Shown: positions 6,215-12,606 of the stretch, one piece after another
How positions within the stretch are numbered: the stretch's first letter is position 1
Layout of the letters: each line of letters begins with the position of its first letter
Source: Candidatus Nanoarchaeia archaeon
GTDB taxonomy: Archaea; Nanobdellota; Nanobdellia; Woesearchaeales; CG1-02-33-12
Assembly: GCA_028711925.1 (NCBI GenBank)
Contig: JAQTRH010000012.1
Coordinates: 1-15,049 of the forward strand
Direction of reading: 5' to 3'
DNA: 15,049 bases
Notes under the pieces: model-generated
Seen by the model: only the letters and a program-made list of their open reading frames with translations
Told to the model about the DNA's origin: nothing
Database searches by the model: none
Position numbers and translations under genes: made by a program

Positions 6215-7048
6215 TTATTTGATACCAGAAAGTATTTCTCCTTTCATAGTATGCGTAAATTGCTCGCATTCCTCATTGTTGGATACTCCTTCCTCAGAAT
6301 ATTCATCACAATAAGTCAAAACTATATTCCCTTTTGTTTTGGTGTTGGTTTGTTCGATAGGGCAAACAAGTTTGACTGTTTCTTCTTCCCCATGAGCGAG
6401 ATGCCAACCATCCAGACCTTGATAAGTGCCAGGACCACCAGGAGATTGTGTTTTAAGGTCTATGTAACAATCATATCTATCAGTGGAATTATCTTTTATT
6501 TCTATCCTTGTAATCATAATGCCAAAGCCCATCCCATTTTCTATTGTAAGGCTTATCGAGCCCGGATTGCCTGACACAATAGAAAAATCATTGCAATAAA
6601 GTCCCATTGGAAGAGTACATCTAGAAGGAAGAGATGATGAAGGAGTTAAAAACCCTAAAAAAGCAGAATATCCTATTATAATTAAAAGTAATAGTGAAAT
6701 TATAAAAACAAGACTTAGAATTATCCCCCCAATCGCCGATTCTCTTCCTTTAAGGTTAGGATTTTTCTTGATATCGGATAATGCGATTATTCCCAAAATT
6801 AATCCAAGAGGGGAAAAAAGGAATGCGAAAATTAATGATAATATTGCTAATATGCTTGTTTTTTGAGAACTCTTTTCCGGCAAAGGCGGTAATTCTTTTC
6901 CTGAAGAACTTACCTTCGCCTCGCTGATTGCTTCGTTAACTTCGTTTTCTGACCAGCCAACATCAAGAAGTGCTTTCTTAATCTTCTCTACAGAAAAACC
7001 AGAAGATAGATTTTGTTTTGTGTAATCAACTATTTGTTTATTGGCCAT
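6215..7048 (-). CDS. DUF4190 membrane protein with N-terminal helical domain and C-terminal pilin-like head
   Basis: This is a 277-residue protein in three parts. Residues 1-45 form a small helical domain with KKALLDVGWSENEVNEAI, resembling UBA-like helical motifs. After a proline- and serine-rich linker, residues 65-125 are a DUF4190 pair of membrane helices (SILAILSLIFA, GLILGIIALSDIKKNP, GRESAIGGIILS). Residues 140-277 are an extracytoplasmic β-rich domain with six cysteines (144, 152, 194, 229, 247, 261). This last domain matches the head of the neighbouring pilin: LPSRCTLPMGLYC here against LPASCTIEAGLSC there, with the same spacing of the first two cysteines. It therefore looks like a pilin head moved onto a different membrane anchor. 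It is preceded by a T-rich stretch and AAGG next to the ATG. Function is unknown. Confidence 0.85.
   Translation of the reverse strand: MANKQIVDYTKQNLSSGFSVEKIKKALLDVGWSENEVNEAISEAKVSSSGKELPPLPEKSSQKTSILAILSLIFAFLFSPLGLILGIIALSDIKKNPNLKGRESAIGGIILSLVFIISLLLLIIIGYSAFLGFLTPSSSLPSRCTLPMGLYCNDFSIVSGNPGSISLTIENGMGFGIMITRIEIKDNSTDRYDCYIDLKTQSPGGPGTYQGLDGWHLAHGEEETVKLVCPIEQTNTKTKGNIVLTYCDEYSEEGVSNNEECEQFTHTMKGEILSGIK
6828..6867. repeat. Direct repeat copy 2, DUF4190 coding region
   Basis: This is the partner of 6133-6172 in the intact paralogue, 38 of 40 bases identical by eye and in the same orientation. Confidence 0.75.
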
Positions 7049-7059
7049 CCTTAAATAAT

Positions 7060-7080
7060 TAAGAATAAAAAAATAAAAAT
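7060..7080 (-). terminator. Possible T-tract terminator after the major pilin-like gene
   Basis: Just past the stop of the pilin gene (7081) the minus strand reads TTTTTATTTTTTTATT. This is a plausible archaeal T-tract terminator, and may let the short pilin mRNA be made in excess of the downstream DUF4190 genes. The same stretch sits about 27 bases from the ATG at 7048 and could instead contribute to a weak promoter. Confidence 0.3.
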
Positions 7081-7533
7081 TTACTCAACTCTTGTTGTAA
7101 GGGTTCCTTTTATAGAACGGCTTATATCATTTTCTGAAAGGTATCCTACTTCTATATCTCCCTGGAATCTAGAGCCTTCAACAAGGTCTTCATCACAAGT
7201 AATAACAAATGTGGCTTTACTACCATCAACTAATATACTCTCACCCTCAGTATCCTGTTCTATAAATCCATTACAGTTTTCTCCTCCAATAGATACATTT
7301 ATTGAATTTAAATTCTCTCCTTTTCCATTCTGTAGAACTAAAGTTACTTGATCATTAGAGTCTACTTTAAACTCAACACAGCTTAAGCCAGCTTCAATTG
7401 TGCAGCTTGCAGGCAGGTATCTTCCTGGGTTCAATACTCCAAAATAAGCCAGTGCTGCTATGGCCAACAACACAACAAGTATTGCCCAGCCGTAGGTCAT
7501 TAAGAACTCCATTGCAGCTTGTCCTTTTCTCAT
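7081..7533 (-). CDS. Class III signal peptide pilin (type IV pilin-like)
   Basis: This 150-residue protein has a textbook archaeal class III leader, MRKGQAAMEFLMTYGW. Prepilin peptidase would be expected to cut after the RKG, leaving a mature protein with a glutamate near its start and a hydrophobic assembly helix (about residues 7-33). Residues 37-150 form a β-rich head with cysteines at 44, 52, 87 and 113, probably two disulfides. Size, leader and its own promoter fit a structural pilin. A clear Shine-Dalgarno AGAGGTGAT (7537-7545) fixes the ATG at 7533. Unlike other first genes in this window, it therefore has a leadered mRNA. The head domain recurs in the downstream DUF4190 protein. Confidence 0.93.
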   Translation of the reverse strand: MRKGQAAMEFLMTYGWAILVVLLAIAALAYFGVLNPGRYLPASCTIEAGLSCVEFKVDSNDQVTLVLQNGKGENLNSINVSIGGENCNGFIEQDTEGESILVDGSKATFVITCDEDLVEGSRFQGDIEVGYLSENDISRSIKGTLTTRVE

Positions 7534-7559
7534 AATATCACCTCTGATATTGGATTTTT

Positions 7560-7575
7560 AGTATATTACTATACT
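7560..7575. promoter_or_regulatory. Inverted repeat, candidate operator at the pilin promoter
   Basis: AGTATA, a TTAC spacer, then TATACT: perfect six-base arms. It lies just downstream of the best TATA box for the leftward pilin gene, near the predicted transcription start and upstream of its ribosome binding site. A regulator site or mRNA hairpin is possible, but AT-rich DNA makes short palindromes common. Confidence 0.35.
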
Positions 7576-7600
7576 TTTTGATATATTAACAACTACTAAT

Positions 7601-7608
7601 ATATAAAC
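7601..7608 (-). promoter_or_regulatory. TATA box for the leftward class III pilin gene
   Basis: On the minus strand this reads TTTATATA, a consensus archaeal TATA box. A start about 27 bases downstream would give a leader of about 44 bases carrying the inverted repeat and the Shine-Dalgarno sequence. A second candidate, AATATAT near 7581-7588, would give a shorter leader. The rest of 7534-7699 is AT-rich and non-coding. Confidence 0.45.
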
Positions 7609-7669
7609 CTAACTATTTTGAAGCTGTTTTTTGTTATTTAAATTAATTATTTTAAAATAGTTACATAAA

Positions 7670-7679
7670 TTTAAATATA
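7670..7679 (+). promoter_or_regulatory. TATA box for the rightward pilin operon
   Basis: TTTAAATATA is centred about 26 bases before the ATG at 7700. No Shine-Dalgarno precedes that ATG, so a leaderless transcript for the first pilin is predicted. Confidence 0.6.
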
Positions 7680-7699
7680 CGTTTAAGAACATTTGTTTT

Positions 7700-8110
7700 A
7701 TGAGGGGAAAGTTTGCGCAGGTAAGCATGGAATACTTGATAATAGTAGGTTTTGTTCTTATTATAACAACCCCCTTGATAATAATATTCTACCAGCATAC
7801 TGCTACAACAAACTACCAGATAATAACAAGCCAGGCAGACAAGATTGTAAAAAAAATAGTTGACAACTCTGAAGCTGTTTATTATCTAGGCGAGCCCTCA
7901 AAAACAAGAATAAAGGTTTACATGCCTGAAAACGTTGAAAGCATAGTTATGGAAGATTATGAGGTTTGTTTCAAAATAAAAACAAAAAGTGGCATATCTG
8001 ATATCAGCCAAACCAGCTCTGTTAATATAAGTGGAGATATTTCAACAAGCCCTGGGATACATTACATAACAATAGAGGCAAGGGAGGGTTATGTATGGGT
8101 AGAGGGTTAA
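7700..8110 (+). CDS. Class III signal peptide pilin-like protein, first gene of the rightward operon
   Basis: This 136-residue protein has the leader MRGKFAQVSMEYLIIVGF, an archaeal class III pilin signal: a basic start, then AQVSMEY with the glutamate at the head of the assembly helix (about residues 10-30). The remaining 105 residues form a compact polar, β-prone domain with one cysteine. The ATG is placed by the TATA box about 26 bases upstream and by the absence of a usable earlier start. The 3' end overlaps the next gene by 16 bases and carries its Shine-Dalgarno (GGGAGGG, 8082-8088). A filament subunit or minor pilin is the likely role. Confidence 0.9.
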   Translation: MRGKFAQVSMEYLIIVGFVLIITTPLIIIFYQHTATTNYQIITSQADKIVKKIVDNSEAVYYLGEPSKTRIKVYMPENVESIVMEDYEVCFKIKTKSGISDISQTSSVNISGDISTSPGIHYITIEAREGYVWVEG

Positions 8111-8484
8111 GAGCCCAGGTCGCTATGGAGTTTATAGTTCTTATTGGAATATGCCTTATGATGTTGATAATCTTTGTTTCTTCAACTAGCGATCATACAG
8201 AAAAGCTTAACAGGCAAAGGGATTATATCATTATTAAGGATGTTGCTTATAAGATACAGAATGAAATAATCCTTGCCTCTCAGGTTAAGGAAGGCTACAA
8301 TAGGACATTTTACCTTCCATACGAGTTTGATAGAAAGGAATACGAAATAGCAACATATGAAAACCAGTTCACAGTAATTATGAATGAGATGGAATTCAGC
8401 TTAAGAATACCAAAGATTAATGGCACCATAAAAAAGGGAAATAATACAATAACAAACAAGGGAGGGATTATAAATCTCAACTAA
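8095..8484 (+). CDS. Class III signal peptide pilin-like protein, second gene of the operon
   Basis: This 129-residue protein has a clear class III leader, MGRGLRAQVAMEFIVLIG, followed by a membrane/assembly helix (about residues 10-29). A polar domain of about 100 residues follows, without cysteine but with N-glycosylation sequons (NRT, NGT, NNT). The start at 8095 is fixed by GGGAGGG six bases upstream. An overlapping ATG at 8091 is out of frame. The end of the gene contains a second GGGAGGG (8460-8466), which appears to serve the next gene. It is probably a minor pilin expressed together with its neighbours. Confidence 0.9.
   Translation: MGRGLRAQVAMEFIVLIGICLMMLIIFVSSTSDHTEKLNRQRDYIIIKDVAYKIQNEIILASQVKEGYNRTFYLPYEFDRKEYEIATYENQFTVIMNEMEFSLRIPKINGTIKKGNNTITNKGGIINLN
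8460..8476 (+). promoter_or_regulatory. Shine-Dalgarno and putative AUC start of the third pilin gene
   Basis: GGGAGGG at 8460-8466 is seven bases before an in-frame ATC at 8474. The same motif precedes the ATG of the previous gene by six bases. Reading from 8474 supplies STKAQIFCMDMIIA, a complete class III-type leader that the first ATG (8501) lacks. ATC is an unusual start codon, so this remains a proposal; a base error is an alternative. Confidence 0.5.
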
Positions 8485-8500
8485 GGCGCAAATATTTTGT

Positions 8501-8980
8501 ATGGATATGATAATAGCAATAGTCATATTTGGCGTTGCAATTGCTGTTTATTACAAAACAATAACCAATCTATCAAACCAGGATGAAGTGCTGCTTGGTG
8601 ATATATTGGAAAGTGCAAAATTAATCTCTGATTCTCTATTAACAGAGGGATATCCAAAAAACTGGACATCGGAAAATGTAACACACATAGGAATAGTCAC
8701 AGATGATAAAATAAACCAAAAAAAACTGGATGTTTTTTTATCTATGGATTATAGCAACACAAAAAAAATATTTGGAACAATATATGATTATTATATTTTT
8801 TTTGAAAAGAGTGATGGAAGTAAAATAAGAATAAACAATACAACAGAGGGAATAGGAAAACCGGGCGTAAATTCAACAAACATAAATCAGGATGAAAACC
8901 CAAAAAAGCTTGCAAAGGTCATAAGAATTGTTGCAAAAAATAACAGCATAGCAAGAATGGTGGTATATGCATGGCAATAA
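8501..8980 (+). CDS. Pilin-like protein, third gene of the operon; true start probably upstream at 8474
   Basis: This protein has 159 residues from the first ordinary start (ATG 8501). That start gives an unusual product whose membrane helix begins at residue 3 with no basic leader, and it has no Shine-Dalgarno. In-frame codons from 8474 (the codon after an in-frame stop) encode STKAQIFC in front of MDMIIAIVIF. This aligns with the KKGVFFTIDAIM leader of the next gene, and GGGAGGG lies at the right distance from 8474. The likely real product is therefore about 168 residues with an ATC start. After the helix comes a polar domain with several N-glycosylation sequons and no cysteine beyond the leader. 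The end overlaps the next gene by ten bases. The role is as a minor pilin or pseudopilin. Confidence 0.85.
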   Translation: MDMIIAIVIFGVAIAVYYKTITNLSNQDEVLLGDILESAKLISDSLLTEGYPKNWTSENVTHIGIVTDDKINQKKLDVFLSMDYSNTKKIFGTIYDYYIFFEKSDGSKIRINNTTEGIGKPGVNSTNINQDENPKKLAKVIRIVAKNNSIARMVVYAWQ

Positions 8981-11643
8981 AAAAAGGGGTATTTTTTACA
9001 ATAGATGCAATAATGGGTGCTACACTGTTAATAGTAGGGATAATTTTACTGGATTCATTTTATGTTGCCGATAGGGAATATACAAATTTAGATTACTGTG
9101 CGCATGATATTATTAACGTGCTTTCTGTATTAAAAATAGGTGAGATAAATAACACTTACGTTAAGGAGCTTATAGCCTCTGGTGAGATAACAAACCAGGA
9201 AAAAAGTGTACTTGAGCAGATAGGAGAATTTTGTATTTTAAACAAAACACAGCTCTGTAAAAATCTTGCAGAAAATTTAACAGCAGAAATAATTCCCAGA
9301 AATATTGGTTTCAGTATAATAGTTGGAGGAAATGATGTTTATTCAAGAGATTTGCCTACAAATCAAACAGTTATATCTGCAAGAAGGATGATTTCAGGGT
9401 ATGAGAATGAAAGGCCTGTAAAAGGCTCAACTGCAAGGGCGTATCTCAAAAGCATAAAAGAAAAAACAACATCTTCCTTCGCATATTTTGGTGGTTTTGT
9501 GGGTCAGGGAAACATTTCAAGAGAGATGGAAACCATTCCTGATGATGCAGTAATAGAGGATGCATTTATCGAGCTTGATGCAGGAAGTGATTTTGATTTG
9601 TATGTGAATGGGGTTTTCTGTAATTCATTTAATCCTCCGGAGGAAAACATGAGCTCAACAAGATGGAATATAACATTATGCAATTTCCAGGCAGGCATTA
9701 AAAACAACCTTTCAATAATATTCAAGGAAGAGCTTGACAAAGCATATATCGCAGGAGGTTACGCAAAAGTAACTTACAAAACAAGCCAACTAATAAGTGA
9801 CACAACATCTGGGATAAGCTACTATTATTTCCCAGGAATAAATGGGCTAATAAATCTTTATTCTTCTTTTGATATCCCTGGAAATCTAAACTATATTGAT
9901 ATTTACCTCCATTTCTACAACAACAAAACAACTTTTCTCAAAATAGGAAACGAAACAGCTTATTCATGGAGCGGCTCAGATGAAGACCAGTTCATTAGTA
10001 TAGAAGAAGAGGCACTTCCCTTCCCCCAAAAAACAATACCAATAAGGTTGGGAACAACAAATATTTCTGAGATATTGAACATTACATCAGGAGAGCCATC
10101 TGATTCTGTTCTTGTTACTGATGTTTCAGGAAGTATGAGTACATGTGAGGTGCCTTTGCCTGGCGCAAAATGCAGGTATGAATGCTGTGTTTCATGGTTT
10201 ATCTGGTGCTGGGATTGGGAAACAAGGGAATGTGAATATACAGACTCATGTGCAGGAGATCAATGTGGAACATGCAGTTCAGGAATAACCAGAAATCACG
10301 AGATAACAGATTGTCAGACAAGGCTTGACCTTGCAAAAAACGCGGATTTACAGTTTGTAGAAACTGTATTGAATATGAGTGGGAATGAAATCGGATTAGT
10401 AAGTTACAGCACAAGCGCAAATGATTTTCAACCAATAACAGATAATAAAGGAATGCTTGAAAGCGAGATAAATGGATATACAGCTAATGGGGGAACATGC
10501 ATATGCTGCGGGGTAAACAGGGCAAAGGATATGGTTATAACAAGTGAAAATAAAAAATTCATAGTTGTCATGAGTGATGGGCAGCCCACATATTATTGCA
10601 ATGGATTCTCAGATTATGATGGTTCAGGCACAAGAGGTGACAGTTCAGGAGGTAGTTCGAGCGAACAGGATAAGCAATGGGCAATTGATGCAGGACAGAA
10701 CGCATGCAACAATGGAATAGTTGTTTTTGCAGTTGCCTTTGGAAAGGATGCAGACCATGACACAATGAAACAGATTGCATGCAATGAATCTTTGTACTAC
10801 AACGCGTCTGATGTTGAAAATCTTACTTCAATATATGAGGATATAGGAGAACAGATACTTGTAATGGCAAACTATTCATCGCAGATAATAACCCTTATAG
10901 GCCAATACCAGAATTCAATACTCTACCCTGATTCATACATAAAATTTGATTTCACTCCCCTTGTTGAGCCTGCATCATTCGGTGAGATTGATATTGCCAT
11001 AGAAACAGAGAAGTTCAATAGTTGCACAAACAATGTTGACATACCAAACAAGCTTAGGATAATAGATGCAAAAGTATTATCATACTCTGGTTCACATTGG
11101 ACAAGCATGCTTGATGTTAATGATAACCTTCTCTTTAACATAACTGATTACGGCTCAGACTATCGCAGTATAGGAGATCCCTTTGTCTTGAGGATTCCTC
11201 CAACCTATTTAGTTAATGGAAGCAACACAATAAAGCTCCAGACAGCTGACACGCCTGAAAATGAAACAGGATGCTCTAAAAACAACAGCATGATTTACAA
11301 TGCTGCAATAAAATCATCTGTAACTTATAGCGATGTGCTTCCAAATGCAGAAGGATGCACATGGACAATCGAAACAGAGGACTCAGGATTTATAACAGCA
11401 TCTGTACCAAGCGATTACTCTGGAGAAAATGAGTGCAATTATACAAGCTCAGAGATAAGCTGGAACACTCAGGATAGCATAAGCAAAGCAGTTTATGAAT
11501 TGCTTTTGAACCTTGATTTTGACAACAATGGAAAAATCAACATAGATATAGATGAAGAAGACCTGGAGATAGAGGCATTGTGGGTGTCCCAAGTTCCATA
11601 CTTATGGGGGCCATTGATAGTCGAGGTGAGGTCATGGCAATAA
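8971..11643 (+). CDS. Large pilin-anchored von Willebrand factor A (VWA) surface protein
   Basis: This is an 890-residue protein. The leader MAIKKGVFFTIDAIMGA and one helix (about residues 10-28) form a pilin-like anchor, and the rest should be extracellular. Residues 130-375 are β-rich. The VWA domain (about 378-630) has a complete metal-ion-dependent adhesion site: D384-x-S-x-S388, T509 in NGGT, and D536 in VVMSDG. Between the first site and the next helix is an insertion (392-448) with ten cysteines and many tryptophans. A second β-rich region (640-890) ends near an aspartate-rich FDNNGKINIDIDEED loop. I count 22 N-x-S/T sequons. VWA domains with this site bind ligands through a divalent metal, and VWA proteins at pilus tips act as adhesins. 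That role is inferred here. It overlaps both neighbours by ten bases. Confidence 0.93.
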   Translation: MAIKKGVFFTIDAIMGATLLIVGIILLDSFYVADREYTNLDYCAHDIINVLSVLKIGEINNTYVKELIASGEITNQEKSVLEQIGEFCILNKTQLCKNLAENLTAEIIPRNIGFSIIVGGNDVYSRDLPTNQTVISARRMISGYENERPVKGSTARAYLKSIKEKTTSSFAYFGGFVGQGNISREMETIPDDAVIEDAFIELDAGSDFDLYVNGVFCNSFNPPEENMSSTRWNITLCNFQAGIKNNLSIIFKEELDKAYIAGGYAKVTYKTSQLISDTTSGISYYYFPGINGLINLYSSFDIPGNLNYIDIYLHFYNNKTTFLKIGNETAYSWSGSDEDQFISIEEEALPFPQKTIPIRLGTTNISEILNITSGEPSDSVLVTDVSGSMSTCEVPLPGAKCRYECCVSWFIWCWDWETRECEYTDSCAGDQCGTCSSGITRNHEITDCQTRLDLAKNADLQFVETVLNMSGNEIGLVSYSTSANDFQPITDNKGMLESEINGYTANGGTCICCGVNRAKDMVITSENKKFIVVMSDGQPTYYCNGFSDYDGSGTRGDSSGGSSSEQDKQWAIDAGQNACNNGIVVFAVAFGKDADHDTMKQIACNESLYYNASDVENLTSIYEDIGEQILVMANYSSQIITLIGQYQNSILYPDSYIKFDFTPLVEPASFGEIDIAIETEKFNSCTNNVDIPNKLRIIDAKVLSYSGSHWTSMLDVNDNLLFNITDYGSDYRSIGDPFVLRIPPTYLVNGSNTIKLQTADTPENETGCSKNNSMIYNAAIKSSVTYSDVLPNAEGCTWTIETEDSGFITASVPSDYSGENECNYTSSEISWNTQDSISKAVYELLLNLDFDNNGKINIDIDEEDLEIEALWVSQVPYLWGPLIVEVRSWQ

Positions 11644-12563
11644 AAAAAAAGGCGATGGTCTTCACAATAATTTCTGTTATCCTGATAAGTATACTTGTAT
11701 TCTCATTTACATTGTACAACAAGTACAGTTTGAGGGATAAATCAGTTGTGACAGGAACAAGAGTTAAATCAATGGACAATTTTATCATGGATATTGAAAA
11801 TGACATTGAGAGAGGAGTTTACATAACAGGATTTAGGGCCATTATGAGTATGGAACAATACATAACAACAAATGGAAAATTCATAGGAGATTTCCAGCCA
11901 AGATTTATGGAAGCATTTCTCAACGGGACAATAAACAACTCTAAGATGGCCTTGATGAATGAATCAACTTTTGTAAACTGGACAGATAAGGTAAAATTTG
12001 AGGCAGAAAAGCTTGATATAAATCTTGATTTTGATATAAATGATGTTATTATTTACCATGACGACCCATGGGAGGTAAAGGTTTATGTAGATATAAAAAT
12101 AAATGTAAAAGATAAAAAGAATACTGCCTCATGGGATAGAGATGTTAAGATAACAACAAATATAAGCATAGAAGAGTTTGAGGATGCATTATACAGCATA
12201 AACAGTAATGGAAAAGTAACAAACAAGATAATAAAAACAACAATAACTGATTTTGTCGATGGTGAAGACGCAACAAACCTGCAAATCCACCTTAACAATT
12301 CATATTACATAGAATCAGAAACTGCTCCGAGCTTTCTTATGAGGCTTGCCGGAAATCTATCATCATCGCCATATGGCATAGAAAGCCTTGTGAATATTGA
12401 GGAATTCAAGTCTCAGGGTTTCCAGACAAAGAGTCGGAGCGTTGTTGATTATATTTACTTTGGAACGCAGTCAACTGACAATTGTCAAATAGAAAATATG
12501 CCATTATGGTTTATGCTTGATGATAACCACCTTAGTGCTTATGAATGCAATTGTGTAGAATAA
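11634..12563 (+). CDS. Pilin-like membrane-anchored protein with 280-residue exported domain
   Basis: This is a 309-residue protein from the ATG at 11634. A GTG at 11580 in the same frame would add 18 residues inside the VWA gene but lacks support, whereas GAGGTGAGG (11623-11631) directly precedes 11634. The product MAIKKKAMVFTIISVILIS then matches the leader of the VWA protein. One helix (about residues 9-28) precedes a mixed helical and β domain, with several sequons and C-terminal cysteines (CQIEN, CNCVE). The family of the exported part is not recognised. The gene closes the five-gene pilin operon, so a minor pilin or a partner of the VWA protein is inferred. Confidence 0.88.
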   Translation: MAIKKKAMVFTIISVILISILVFSFTLYNKYSLRDKSVVTGTRVKSMDNFIMDIENDIERGVYITGFRAIMSMEQYITTNGKFIGDFQPRFMEAFLNGTINNSKMALMNESTFVNWTDKVKFEAEKLDINLDFDINDVIIYHDDPWEVKVYVDIKINVKDKKNTASWDRDVKITTNISIEEFEDALYSINSNGKVTNKIIKTTITDFVDGEDATNLQIHLNNSYYIESETAPSFLMRLAGNLSSSPYGIESLVNIEEFKSQGFQTKSRSVVDYIYFGTQSTDNCQIENMPLWFMLDDNHLSAYECNCVE

Positions 12564-12575
12564 TAATCCGATAGA

Positions 12576-12583
12576 TATTTAAA
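12576..12583 (+). promoter_or_regulatory. TATA box for the winged-helix/ATPase genes
   Basis: TATTTAAA is centred about 27 bases before the ATG at 12607, with no Shine-Dalgarno in between. This suggests a separate leaderless transcript carrying the cytoplasmic genes, distinct from the pilin operon. Confidence 0.5.
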
Positions 12584-12606
12584 TCAAAAAATAATTTTAT
12601 AATAAA

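Noticed and set aside
9504..10780. Minus-strand open frames across the VWA gene
   Set aside because: They are shadows of a well-supported 890-residue frame; their products have no coherent domains, leaders or start signals.
11519..11557. EF-hand or dockerin calcium loop in FDNNGKINIDIDEED near the end of the VWA protein
   Set aside because: The first positions fit DxDxNGxI, but the residue expected to close the loop is isoleucine, so only a loose acidic loop can be claimed.
11580..11633. GTG start giving a 327-residue version of the last pilin-like protein
   Set aside because: The extra residues lie inside the VWA gene, have no ribosome binding site and would bury the leader. The ATG at 11634 has GAGGTGAGG upstream and a leader matching that of the VWA gene.
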